From contig OZ026608.1 in assembly GCA_964020085.1 (NCBI GenBank), forward strand, positions 21,423,812-21,487,811: 64,000 nucleotides of DNA, read 5' to 3'. The translations under genes and the position numbers were made by a program. Positions 51,970-63,800 of this stretch are shown piece by piece (position 1 is the first letter of the stretch; every line of letters starts with the position of its first letter). This DNA comes from Micromussa lordhowensis. Lineage: Eukaryota; Cnidaria; Anthozoa; Scleractinia; Lobophylliidae. The notes beneath the pieces are model-generated. The model was not told the origin of the DNA and ran no database searches. It saw only the letters and a list, made by a program, of their open reading frames with translations.

Positions 51970-54900
51970 CCAATGCCATCATGTCCTAACTAGGATTTCC
52001 TTGAAGTGCCAACCCAGCAAAACATTTTGCTGCAAACCGCGCCTCTTAAAGTGCCCGTGAAGCCGAGCTATGTCAAATTTGCCAAGGGGACCCCCAGCGC
52101 GCGTTTTCTGAAATTCTGCAAAGTTGGGACCAGGGGAAACTACTGCAAAAAGAAGGCCAGAAAAAACACTCTGGCACCAATGCCATCATGTCCTAACTAG
52201 GATTTCCTTGAAGTGCCAACCTAGCAGAACATTTTGCTGCAAACCGCGCCTCTTAAAGTGCCCGTGAAGCCGAGCTATGTCAAATTTGCCAAGGGGACCC
52301 CCAGCGCGCGTTTTCTGAAATTCTGCAAAGTTGGGACCAGGGGAAACTACTGCAAAAAGAAGGCCAGAAAAAATACCCTGGCGCCAATGCCATCATGTCC
52401 TAACTAGGATTTCCTTGAAGTGCCAACCTAGCAGAACATTTTGCTGCAAACCGCGCCTCTTAAAGTGCCCGTGAAGCCGAGCTATGTCAAATTTGCCAAG
52501 GGGACCCCCAGCGCGCGTTTTCTGAAATTCTGCAAAGTTGGGACCAGGGGAAACTACTGCAAAAAGAAGGCCAGAAAAAACACCCTGGCGCCAATGCCAT
52601 CATGTCCTAACTAGGATTTCCTTGAAGTGCCAACCTAGCAGAACATTTTGCTGCAAACCGCGCCTCTTAAAGTGCCCGTGAAGCCGAGCTATGTCAAATT
52701 TGCCAAGGGGACCCCCAGCGCGCGTTTTCTGAAATTCTGCAAAGTTGGGACCAGGGGAAACTACTGCAAAAAGAAGGCCAGAAAAAACACCCTGGCGCCA
52801 ATGCCATCATGTCCTAACTACAATTTCGTTGAAGTGCCAACCTAGCAGAACATTTTGCTGCAAACCGCGCCTCTTAAAGTGCCCGTAAAGCCGAGCTATG
52901 TCAAATTTGCCAAGGGGACCCCCAGCGCGCGTTTTCTGAAATTCTGCAAAGTTGGGACCAGGGGAAACTACTGCAAAAAGAAGGCCAGAAAAAACACCCT
53001 GGCGCCAATGCCATCATGTCCTAACTAGGATTTCCTTAAAGTGCTAACCTAGCAGAACATTTTGCTGCAAACCGCGCCTCTTAAAGTGCCCGTGAAGCCG
53101 AGCTATGTCAAATTTGCCAAGGGGACCCCCAGCGCGCGTTTTCTGAAATTCTGCAAAGTTGGGACCAGGGGAAACTACTGCAAAAAGAAGGCCAGAAAAA
53201 ACACCCTGGCGCCAATGCCATCATGTCCTAACTACAATTTCCTTGAAGTGCCAACCTAGCAGAACATTTTGCTGCAAACCGCGCCTCTTAAAGTGCCCGT
53301 AAAGCCGAGCTATGTTAAATTTGCCAAGGGGACCCCCAGCGCGCGTTTTCTGAAATTCTGCAAAGTTGGGACCAGGGGAAACTACTGCAAAAAGAAGGCC
53401 AGAAAAAACACCCTGGCGCCAATGCCATCATGTCCTAACTAGGATTTCCTTGAAGTGCTAACCTAGCAGAACATTTTGCTGCAAACCGCGCCTCTTAAAG
53501 TGCCCGTGAAGCCGAGCTATGTCAAATTTGCCAAGGGGACCCCCAGCGCGCGTTTTCTGAAATTCTGCAAAGTTGGCACCAGGGGAAACTACTGCAAAAA
53601 GAAGGCCAGAAAAAACACCCTGGCGCCAATGCCATCATGTCCTAACTAAAATTTCCTTCAAGTGCCAACCTAGCAGAACATTTTGCTGCAAACCGCGCTT
53701 CTTAAAGTGCCCGTGAAGCCGAGCTATGTCAAATTTGCCAAGGGGACCCCCAGCGCGCGTTTTCTGAAATTCTGCAAAGTTGGGACCAGGGGAAACTACT
53801 GCAAAAAGAAGGCCAGAAAAAACACCCTGGCGCCAATGCCATCATGTCCTAACTAGGATTTCCTTGAAGTGCCAACCCAGCAAAACATTTTGCTGCAAAC
53901 CGCGCCTCTTAAAGTGCCCGTGAAGCCGAGCTATGTCAAATTTGCCAAGGGGACCCCCAGCGCGCGTTTTCTGAAATTCTGCAAAGTTGGGACCAGGGGA
54001 AACTACTGCAAAAAGAAGGCCAGAAAAAACACTCTGGCACCAATGCCATCATGTCCTAACTAGGATTTCCTTGAAGTGCCAACCTAGCAGAACATTTTGC
54101 TGCAAACCGCGCCTCTTAAAGTGCCCGTGAAGCCGAGCTATGTCAAATTTGCCAAGGGGACCCCCAGCGCGCGTTTTCTGAAATTCTGCAAAGTTGGGAC
54201 CAGGGGAAACTACTGCAAAAAGAAGGCCAGAAAAAATACCCTGGCGCCAATGCCATCATGTCCTAACTAGCATTTCCTTGAAGTGCCAACCTAGCAGAAC
54301 ATTTTGCTGCAAACCGCGCCTCTTAAAGTGCCCGTGAAGCCGAGCTATGTCAAATTTGCCAAGGGGACCCCCAGCGCGCGTTTTCTGAAATTCTGCAAAG
54401 TTGGGACCAGGGGAAACTACTGCAAAAAGAAGGCCACAAAAAACACCCTGGCGCCAATGCCATCATGTCCTAACTAGGATTTCCTTGAAGTGCCAACCTA
54501 GCAGAACATTTTGCTGCAAACCGCGCCTCTTAAAGTGCCCGTGAAGCCGAGCTATGTCAAATTTGCCAAGGGGACCCCCAGCGCGCGTTTTCTGAAATTC
54601 TGCAAAGTTGGGACCAGAGGAAACTACTGCAAAAAGAAGGCCAGAAAAAACACCCTGGCGCCAATGCCATCATGTCCTAACTACAATTTCGTTGAAGTGC
54701 CAACCTAGCAGAACATTTTGCTGCAAACCGCGCCTCTTAAAGTGCCCGTAAAGCCGAGCTATGTCAAATTTGCCAAGGGGACCCCCAGCGCGCGTTTTCT
54801 GAAATTCTGCAAAGTTGGGACCAGGGGAAACTACTGCAAAAAGAAGGCCAGAAAAAACACCCTGGCGCCAATGCCATCATGTCCTAACTAGGATTTCCTT

Positions 54901-55500
54901 GAAGTGCTAACCTAGCAGAACATTTTGCTGCAAACCGCGCCTCTTAAAGTGCCCGTGAAGCCGAGCTATGTCAAATTTGCCAAGGGGACCCCCAGCGCGC
55001 GTTTTCTGAAATTCTGCAAAGTTGGGACCAGGGGAAACTACTGCAAAAAGAAGGCCAGAAAAAACACCCTGGCGCCAATGCCATCATGTCCTAACTACAA
55101 TTTCCTTAAAGTGCCAACCTAGCAGAACATTTTGCTGCAAACCGCGCCTCTTAAAGTGCCCGTAAAGCCGAGCTATGTCAAATTTGCCAAGGGGACCCCC
55201 AGCGCGCGTTTTCTGAAATTCTGCAAAGTTGGGACCAGGGGAAACTACTGCAAAAAGAAGGCCAGAAAAAACACCCTGGCGCCAATGCCATCATGTCCTA
55301 ACTAGGATTTCCTTAAAGTGCTAACCTAGCAGAACATTTTGCTGCAAACCGCGCCTCTTAAAGTGCCCGTGAAGCCGAGCTATGTCAAATTTGCCAAGGG
55401 GACCCCCAGCGCGCGTTTTCTGAAATTCTGCAAAGTTGGCACCAGGGGAAACTACTGCAAAAAGAAGGCCAGAAAAAACACCCTGGCGCCAATGCCATCA
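51970..55500 (+). repeat. 9-monomer tandem duplication (1,863 bp)
   Basis: Copy 1 is about 51970-53640 and copy 2 about 53833-55500, offset exactly 1,863 bp (9 x 207). Marks are CCCAGCAAAACATTTT (about 52013 and 53876), ACACTCTGGCACC (about 52167 and 54030), AAATACCCTGG (about 52371 and 54234), CAATTTCGTTGAAG (about 52821 and 54684), CCCGTAAAGCC (about 52882 and 54745), GTGCTAACC (about 53042 and 54905) and AGTTGGCACC (about 53572 and 55435). After about 55500 the sequence switches to a different unit. The piece holding AGTTGGCACC, AAATTTCCTTCAAG and CCCAGCAAAAC recurs at about 56677-56990, offset 3,105 bp (15 x 207). Confidence 0.9.
52598..52804 (+). repeat. Reference monomer matching the consensus
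   Basis: This unit matches, by eye, the commonest base at every position of the array, so it serves as the type monomer. It is 207 bp, about 50% G+C (104 of 207), with eight CpG sites clustered at CCGCGCC (61-67), CCCGTG and GCCGAG (about 79-90), GCGCGCG (121-127) and GGCGCC (197-202). Positions of about 46-180 are nearly constant between units. Positions of about 8-45 and 181-207 carry most substitutions and length changes. It contains an imperfect dyad at 39-56 and an 11-bp direct repeat (24-34 and 69-79). The choice of unit start is arbitrary. Confidence 0.9.
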
Positions 55501-57840
55501 TGTCCTAAGTAAAATTTCCTTAAAGTGCCAACCTAGCAGAACATTTTGCTGCAAACCGCGCCTCTTAAAGTGCCCGTGAAGCCGAGCTATGTCAAATTTG
55601 CCAAGGGGACCCCCAGCGCGCGTTTTCTGAAATTCTGCAAAGTTGGGACCAGGGGAAACTACTGCAAAAAAAAGGCCCGAAAAAACACCTTGGCGCCAAT
55701 GCCATCATGTGCTAACTAAAATTTCCTTGAAGTGCCAACCTAGCAGAACATTTTGCTGCAAACCGCGCCTCTTAAAGTGCCCGTGAAGCCGAGCTATGTC
55801 AAATTTGCCAAGGGGACCCCCAGCGCGCGTTTTCGTAAATTCTGCAAAGTTGGGACCAGGGGAAACTACTGCAAAAAGAAGGCCAGAAAAAACACCCTGG
55901 CGCCAATGCCATCATGTCCTAACTACGATTTCCGTAAAGTGCTACCCTAGCAGAACATTTTGCTGCAAACCGCGCCTCCTAAAGTGCCCGTGAAGCCGAG
56001 CTATGTCAAATTTGCCAAGGGGACCCCCAGCGCGCGTTTTCTGAAATTCTGCAAAGTTGGGACCAGGGGAAACTACTGCAAAAAGAAGGCCAGAAAAAAC
56101 ACCCTGGCGCCAATGCCATCATGTCCTAACTAGCATTTCCTTGAAGTGCCAACCTAGCAAAACATTTTGCTGCAAACCGCGCCTCTTAAAGTGCCCGTGA
56201 AGCCGAGCTATGTCAAATTTGCCAAGGGGACCCCCAGCGCGCGTTTTCTGAAATTCTGCAAAGTTGGGACCAGGGGAAACTACTGCAAAAAGAAGGCCAG
56301 AAAAAACACCCTGGCGCCAATGCCATCATGTCCTAACTACAATTTCCTTGAAGTGCCAACCTAGCAGAACATTTTGCTGCAAACCGCGCCTCTTAAAGTG
56401 CCCGTAAAGCCGAGCTATGTCAAATTTGCCAAGGGGACCCCCAGCGCGCGTTTTCTGAAATTCTGCAAAGTTGGGACCAGGGGAAACTACTGCAAAAAGA
56501 AGGCCAGAAAAAACACCCTGGCGCCAATGCCATCATGTCCTTACTAGGATTTCCTTAAAGTGCTAACCTAGCAGAACATTTTGCTGCAAACCGCGCGTCT
56601 TAAAGTGCCCGTGAAGCCGAGCTATGTCAAATTTGCCAAGGGGACCCCCAGCGCGCGTTTTCTGAAATTCTGCAAAGTTGGCACCAGGGGAAACTACTGC
56701 AAAAAGAAGGCCAGAAAAAACACCCTGGCGCCAATGCCATCATGTCTTAACTAAAATTTCCTTCAAGTGCCAACCTAGCAGAACATTTTGCTGCAAACCG
56801 CGCTTCTTAAAGTGCCCGTGAAGCCGAGCTATGTCAAATTTGCCAAGGGGACCCCCAGCGCGCGTTTTCTGAAATTCTGCAAAGTTGGGACCAGGGGAAA
56901 CTACTGCAAAAAGAAGGCCAGAAAAAACACCCTGGCGCCAATGCCATCATGTCCTAACTAGGATTTCCTTGAAGTGCCAACCCAGCAAAACATTTTGCTG
57001 CAAACCGCGCCTCTTAAAGTGCCCGTGAAGCCGAGCTATGTCAAATTTGCCAAGGGGACCCCCAGCGCGCGTTTTCTGAAATTCTGCAAAGTTGGGGCCA
57101 GGGGAAACTACTGCAAAAAGAAGGCCAGAAAAAACACCCTGGCGCCAATGCCATCATGTCCTAAGTAAAATTTCCTTAAAGTGCCAACCTAGCAGAACAT
57201 TTTGCTGCAAACCGCGCCTCTTAAAGTGCCCGTGAAGCCGAGCTATGTCAAATTTGCCAAGGGGACCCCCAGAGCGCGTTTTCTGAAATTCTGCAAAGTT
57301 GGGACCAGGGGAAACTACTGCAAAAAGAAGGCCCGAAAAAACACCTTGGCGCCAATGCCATCATGTGCTAACTAGAATTTCCTTGAAGTGCCAACCTAGC
57401 AGAACATTTTGCTGCAAACCGCGCCTCTTAAAGTGCCCGTGAAGCCGAGCTATGTCAAATTTGCCAAGGGGACCCCCAGCGCGCGTTTTCGTAAATTCTG
57501 CAAAGTTGGGACCAGGGGAAACTACTGCAAAAAGAAGGCCAGAAAAAACACCCTGGCGCCAATGCCATCATGTCCTAACTACGATTTCCGTAAAGTGCTA
57601 TCCTAGCAGAACATTTTGCTGCAAACCGCGCCTCCTAAAGTGCCCGTGAAGCCGAGCTATGTCAAATTTGCCAAGGGGACCCCCAGCGCGCGTTTTCTGA
57701 AATTCTGCAAAGTTGGGACCAGGGGAAACTACTGCAAAAAGAAGGCCAGAAAAAACACCCTGGCGCCAATGCCATCATGTCCTAACTAGCATTTCCTTGA
57801 AGTGCCAACCTAGCACAACATTTTGCTGCAAACCGCGCCT
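55500..57840 (+). repeat. 8-monomer tandem duplication (1,656 bp)
   Basis: Copy 1 is about 55500-57155 and copy 2 begins near 57156 and runs to about 57840, offset exactly 1,656 bp (8 x 207). Marks are CCTAAGTAAAATTTCC (about 55504 and 57160), AAGGCCCGAAAAAACACCTT (about 55672 and 57328), ATGTGCTAAC (about 55708 and 57364), TTTTCGTAAATTC (about 55831 and 57487), TTTCCGTAAAGTGCTA (about 55930 and 57586) and CTCCTAAAGTGCC (about 55977 and 57633). Copy 2 ends early and is followed by a dimer pattern. Confidence 0.9.
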
Positions 57841-58600
57841 CTTAAAGTGCCCGTGAAGCCGAGCTATGTCAAATTTGCCAAGGGGACCCCCAGCGCGCGT
57901 TTTCTGAAATTCTGCAAAGTTGGGACCAGGGGAAACTACTGCAAAAAGAAGGCCAGAAAAAACACCCTGGCGCCAATGCCATCATGTCCTAACTAGCATT
58001 TCCTTGAAGTGCCAACCTAGCAGAACATTTTGCTGCAAACCGCGCCTCTTAAAGTGCCCGTGAAGCCGAGCTATGTCAAATTTGCCAAGGGGACCCCCAG
58101 CGCGCGTTTTCTGAAATTCTGCAAAGTTGGGACCAGGGGAAACTACTGCAAAAAGAAGGCCAGAAAAAACACCCTGGCGCCAATGCCATCATGTCCTAAC
58201 TAGCATTTCCTTGAAGTGCCAACCTAGCACAACATTTTGCTGCAAACCGCGCCTCTTAAAGTGCCCGTGAAGCCGAGCTATGTCAAATTTGCCAAGGGGA
58301 CCCCCAGCGCGCGTTTTCTGAAATTCTGCAAAGTTGGGACCAGGGGAAACTACTGCAAAAAGAAGGCCAGAAAAAACACCCTGGCGCCAATGCCATCATG
58401 TCCTAACTAGCATTTCCTTGAAGTGCCAACCTAGCAGAACATTTTGCTGCAAACCGCGCCTCTTAAAGTGCCCGTGAAGCCGAGCTATGTCAAATTTGCC
58501 AAGGGGACCCCCAGCGCGCGTTTTCTGAAATTCTGCAAAGTTGGGACCAGGGGAAACTACTGCAAAAAGAAGGCCAGAAAAAACACCCTGGCGCCAATGC
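57780..58600 (+). repeat. 2-monomer repeat (414 bp), two units
   Basis: Four monomers, all beginning AACTAGCATTTCCTTGAAG, alternate between TAGCACAAC (57811 and 58225) and TAGCAGAAC (about 58018 and 58432). They are otherwise almost identical to one another, giving two units of a dimer. Confidence 0.88.
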
Positions 58601-60880
58601 CATCATGTATTGACTAAAATTTCCTTAAAGTGCCAACCTAGCAAAACATTTTGCTGCAAACCGCGCCTCTTAACGTGCCCGTGAAGCCGAGCTATGTCAA
58701 ATTTGCCAAGGGGACCCCCAGCGCGCGTTTTCTGAAATTCTGCAAAGTTGGGACCAGGGGAAACTACTGCAAAAAGAAGGCCAGAAAAAACACCCTGGCG
58801 CCAATGCCATCATGTTCTAACTAAGATTTCCTTGAAGTGCCAACCTAGCAGAACATTTTGCTGCAAACCGCGCCTCCTAAAGTGCCCGTGAAGCCAAGCT
58901 ATGTCAAATTTGCCAAGGAGACCCCCAGCGCGCGTTTTCTGAAATTCTGCAAAGTTGGGACCAGGGGAAACTACTGCAAAAAGAAGGCCAGAAAAAACAC
59001 CCTGGCGCCAATGCCATCATGTCCGAACTAGGATTTCCTTGAAGTGCCAACCTAGCAGAACATTTTGCTGCAAACCGCGCCTCTTAAAGTGCCCGTGAAG
59101 CCGAGCTATGTCAAATTTGCCAAGGGGACCCCCAGCGCGCGTTTTCTGAAATTCTGCAAAGTTAAGACCAGGGGAAACTACTGCAAAAAGAAGGCCAGAA
59201 AAAACACCCTGGCGCTAATGCCATCATGCTTTAACTAGGATTTCCTTGAAGTGCCAACCTAGCAGAACATTTTGCTGCAAACCGCGCCTCTTAAAGTGCC
59301 CGTGAAGCCGAGCTATGTCAAATTTGCCAAGGGGACCCCCAGCGCGCGTTTTCTGAAATTCTGCAAAGTTGGGACCAGGGGAAACTACTGCAAAAAGAAG
59401 GCCAGAAAAAACACCCTAGCGCCAATGCCATCATGTCCTAACTAGGATCTCCTTGAAGTGCTAACCTAGCAAAACATTTTGCCGCAAACCGCGCCTCTTA
59501 AAGTGCCCGTGAAGCCGAGCTATGTCAAATTTGCCAAGGGGACCCCCAGCGCGCGTTTTCTGAAATTCTGCAAAGTTGGGACCAGGGGAAACTACTGCAA
59601 AAAGAAGGCCAGAAAAAACACCCTGGCGCCAATGCCATCATGTCCTAACTAGGATTTCCTTGAAGTGCCAACCTAGCAGAACATTTTGCTGCAAACCGCG
59701 CCTCTTAAAGTGCCCGTGAAGCCGAGCCATGTCAAATTTGCCAAGGGGACCCCCAGCGCGCGTTTTCTGAAATTCTGCAAAGTTGGGACCAGGGGAAATT
59801 ACTGCAAAAAGAAGGCCAGAAAAAACACCCTGGCGCCAATGCCATCATGTCGTAACTAGGATTTCCTTGAAGTGCCAACCTAGCAGAACATTTTGCTGCA
59901 AACCGCGCCTCTTAAAGTGCCCGTGAAGCCGAGCTATGTCAAATTTGCCAAGGGGACCCCCAGCGCGCGTTTTCTGAAATTCTGCAAAGTTGGGACCAGG
60001 GGAAACTACTGCAAAAAGAAGGCCAGAAGAAACACCCTGGCGCCAATGCCATCATGTCCTAACTAGGATTTCCTTAAAGTGCCAACCTAGCAGAACATTT
60101 TGCTGCAAACCGCGCCTCTTAAAGTGCCCGTGAAGCCGAGCTATGTCAAATTTGCCAAGGGGACCCCCAGCGCGCGTTTTCTGAAATTCTGCAAAGTTGG
60201 GACCAGGGGAAACTACTGCAAAAAGAAGGCCAGAAAAAACACCCTGGCGCCAATGCCATCATGTCCTAACTAGGATTTCCTTGAAGTGCTAACCTAGCAA
60301 AACATTTTGCTGCAAACCGCGCCTCTTAAAGTGCCCGTGAAGCCGAGCTATGTCAAATTTGCCAAGGGGACCCCCAGCGCGCGTTTTCTGAAATTCTGCA
60401 AAGTTGGGACCAGGGGAAACTACTGCAAAAAGAAGGCCAGAAAAAACACCCTGGCGCCAATGCCATCATGTCCTAACTAGCATTTCCTTGAAGTGCCAAC
60501 CTAGCAGAACATTTTGCTGCAAACCGCGCCTCTTAAAGTGCCCGTGAAGCCGAGCTATGTCAAATTTGCCAAGGGGACCCCCAGCGCGCGTTTTCTGAAA
60601 TTCTGCAAAGTTGGGACCAGGGGAAACTACTGCAAAAAGAAGGCCAGAAAAAACACCTTGGCGCCAATGCCATCATGTCCTAACTAGGATTTCCTTGAAG
60701 TGCCAACCTAGCAGAACATTTTGCTGCAAACCGCGCCTCTTAAAGTGCCCGTAAAGCCGAGCTATGTCAAATTTGCCAAGGGGACCCCCAGCGCGCGTTT
60801 TCTGAAATTCTGCAAAGTTGGGACCAGGGGAAATTACTGCAAAAAGAAGGCCAGAAAAAACACCCTGGCGCCAATGCCAT
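58600..60880 (+). repeat. Near-consensus satellite segment without a clear higher-order unit
   Basis: About eleven monomers follow with few changes each and no repeated order I could see. Private changes include ATGTATTGACTAAAA near 58606, CTTAACGTGCC near 58670, AAGCCAAGCTATG near 58892, AGTTAAGACC near 59161, CATGCTTTAAC near 59225 and GAGCCATGTC near 59725. The first monomers with GTGCTAACCTAGCAAAAC (about 59457 and 60286) appear here, the type that becomes part of the trimer downstream. Confidence 0.7.
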
Positions 60881-60888
60881 CATGTCCT

Positions 60889-63800
60889 AACTAGGATTTC
60901 CTTGAAGTGCCAACCTAGCAAAACATTTTGCTGCAAACCGCGCCTCTTAAAGTGCCCGTGAAGCCGAGCTATGTCAAATTTGCCAAGGGGACCCCCAGCG
61001 CGCGTTTTCTGAAATTCTGCAAAGTTGGGACCAGGGGAAACTACTGCAAAAAGAAGGCCAGAAAAAACACCCTGGCGCCAATGCCATCATGCCCTAACTA
61101 GGATTTCCTTAAAGTGCCAACCTAGCAGAACATTTTGCTGCAAACCGCGCCTCTTAAAGTGCCCGTGAAGCCGAGCTATGTCAAATTTGCCAAGGGGACC
61201 CCCAGCGCGCGTTTTCTGAAATTCTGCAAAGTTGGGACCAGGGGAAACTACTGCAAAAAGAAGGCCATAAAAAACACCCTGGCGCCAATGCCATCATGTC
61301 CTAACTAAAATTTCCTTGAAGTGCTAACCTAGCAAAACATTTTGCTGCAAACCGCGCCTCTTAAAGTGCCCGTGAAGCCGAGCTATGTCAAATTTGCCAA
61401 GGGGACCCCCAGCGCGCGTTTTCTGAAATTCTGCAAAGTTGGGACCAGGGGAAACTACTGCAAAAAGAAGGCCAGAAAAAACACCCTGGCGCCAATGCCA
61501 TCATGTCCTAACTAGGATTTCCTTGAAGTGCCAACCTAGCAAAACATTTTGCTGCAAACCGCGCCTCTTAAAGTGCCCGTGAAGCCGAGCTATGTCAAAT
61601 TTGCCAAGGGGACCCCCAGCGCGCGTTTTCTGAAATTCTGCAAAGTTGGGACCAGGGGAAACTACTGCAAAAAGAAGGCCATAAAAAACACCCTGGCGCC
61701 AATGCCATCATGTCCTAACTAAAATTTCCTTGAAGTGCTAACCTAGCAAAACATTTTGCTGCAAACCGCGCCTCTTAAAGTGCCCGTGAAGCCGAGCTAT
61801 GTCAAATTTGCCAAGGGGACCCCGAGCGCGCGTTTTCTGAAATTCTGCAAAGTTGGGACCAGGGGAAACTACTGCAAAAAGAAGGCCAGAAAAAACACCC
61901 TGGCGCCAATGCCATCATGTCCTAACTAGGATTTCCTTGAAGTGCCAACCTAGCAAAACATTTTGCTGCAAACCGCGCCTCTTAAAGTGCCCGTGAAGCC
62001 GAGCTATGTCAAATTTGCCAAGGGGACCCCCAGCGCGCGTTTTCTGAAATTCTGCAAAGTTGGGACCAGGGGAAACTACTGCAAAAAGAAGGCCAGAAAA
62101 AACACCCTGGCGCCAATGCCATCATGTCCTAACTAGGATTTCCTTAAAGTGCCAACCTAGCAGAACATTTTGCTGCAAACCGCGCCTCTTAAAGTGCCCG
62201 TGAAGCCGAGCTATGTCAAATTTGCCAAGGGGACCCCCAGCGCGCGTTTTCTGAAATTCTGCAAAGTTGGGACCAGGGGAAACTACTGCAAAAAGAAGGC
62301 CAGAAAAAACACCCTGGCGCCAATGCCATCATGTCCTAACTAAAATTTCCTTGAAGTGCTAACCTAGCAAAACATTTTGCTGCAAACCGCGCCTCTTAAA
62401 GTGCCCGTGAAGCCGAGCTATGTCAAATTTGCCAAGGGGACCCCCAGCGCGCGTTTTCTGAAATTCTGCAAAGTTGGGACCAGGGGAAACTACTGCAAAA
62501 AGAAGGCCAGAAAAAACACCCTGGCGCCAATGCCATCATGTCCTAACTAGGATTTCCTTGAAGTGCCAACCTAGCAAAACATTTTGCTGCAAACCGCGCC
62601 TCTTAAAGTGCCCGTGAAGCCGAGCTATGTCAAATTTGCCAAGGGGACCCCCAGCGCGCGTTTTCTGAAATTCTGCAAAGTTGGGACCAGGGGAAACTAC
62701 TGCAAAAAGAAGGCCAGAAAAAACACCCTGGCGCCAATGCCATCATGTCCTAACTAGGATTTCCTTAAAGTGCCAACCTAGCAGAACATTTTGCTGCAAA
62801 CCGCGCCTCTTAAAGTGCCCGTGAAGCCGAGCTATGTCAAATTTGCCAAGGGGACCCCCAGCGCGCGTTTTCTGAAATTCTGCAAAGTTGGGACCAGGGG
62901 AAACTACTGCAAAAAGAAGGCCAGAAAAAACACCCTGGCGCCAATGCCATCATGTCCTAACTAGGATTTCCTTGAAGTGCTAACCTAGCAAAACATTTTG
63001 CTGCAAACCGCGCCTCTTAAAGTGCCCGTGAAGCCGAGCTATGTCAAATTTTCCAAGGGGACCCCCAGCGCGCGTTTTCTGAAATTCTGCAAAGTTGGGA
63101 CCAGGGGAAACTACTGCAAAAAGAAGGCCAGAAAAAACACCCTGGCGCCAATGCCATCATGTCCTAACTAGGATTTCCTTGAAGTGCCAACCTAGCAAAA
63201 CATTTTGCTGCAAACCGCGCCTCTTAAAGTGCCCGTGAAGCCGAGCTATGTCAAATTTGCCAAGGGGACCCCCAGCGCGCGTTTTCTGAAATTCTGCAAA
63301 GTTGGGACCAGGGGAAACTACTGCAAAAAGAAGGCCAGAAAAAACACCCTGGCGCCAATGCCATCATGTCCTAACTAGGATTTCCTTAAAGTGCCAACCT
63401 AGCAGAACATTTTGCTGCAAACCGCGCCTCTTAAAGTGCCCGTGAAGCCGAGCTATGTCAAATTTGCCAAGGGGACCCCCAGCGCGCGTTTTCTGAAATT
63501 CTGCAAAGTTGGGACCAGGGGAAACTACTGCAAAAAGAAGGCCAGAAAAAACACCCTGGCGCCAATGCCATCATGTCCTAACTAAAATTTCCTTGAAGTG
63601 CTAACCTAGCAAAACATTTTGCTGCAAACCGCGCCTCTTAAAGTGCCCGTGAAGCCGAGCTATGTCAAATTTGCCAAGGGGACCCCCAGCGCGCGTTTTC
63701 TGAAATTCTGCAAAGTTGGGACCAGGGGAAACTACTGCAAAAAGAAGGCCAGAAAAAACACCCTGGCGCCAATGCCATCATGTCCTAACTAGGATTTCCT

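Noticed and set aside
52728..52745. Heat-shock-element-like TTTTCTGAAATTCTG in every monomer
   Set aside because: The TTC and GAA blocks are spaced by one base instead of two, so it does not fit the nTTCnnGAAnnTTCn rule.
52820..52840. CENP-B box-like TTCGTTGAA (also near 54684, and TTCGTTAAA near 19475 and 21543)
   Set aside because: The first half fits the TTCGNNNNA part, but the CGGG part is missing (GTGCC follows), and the form exists in only a few variant monomers.
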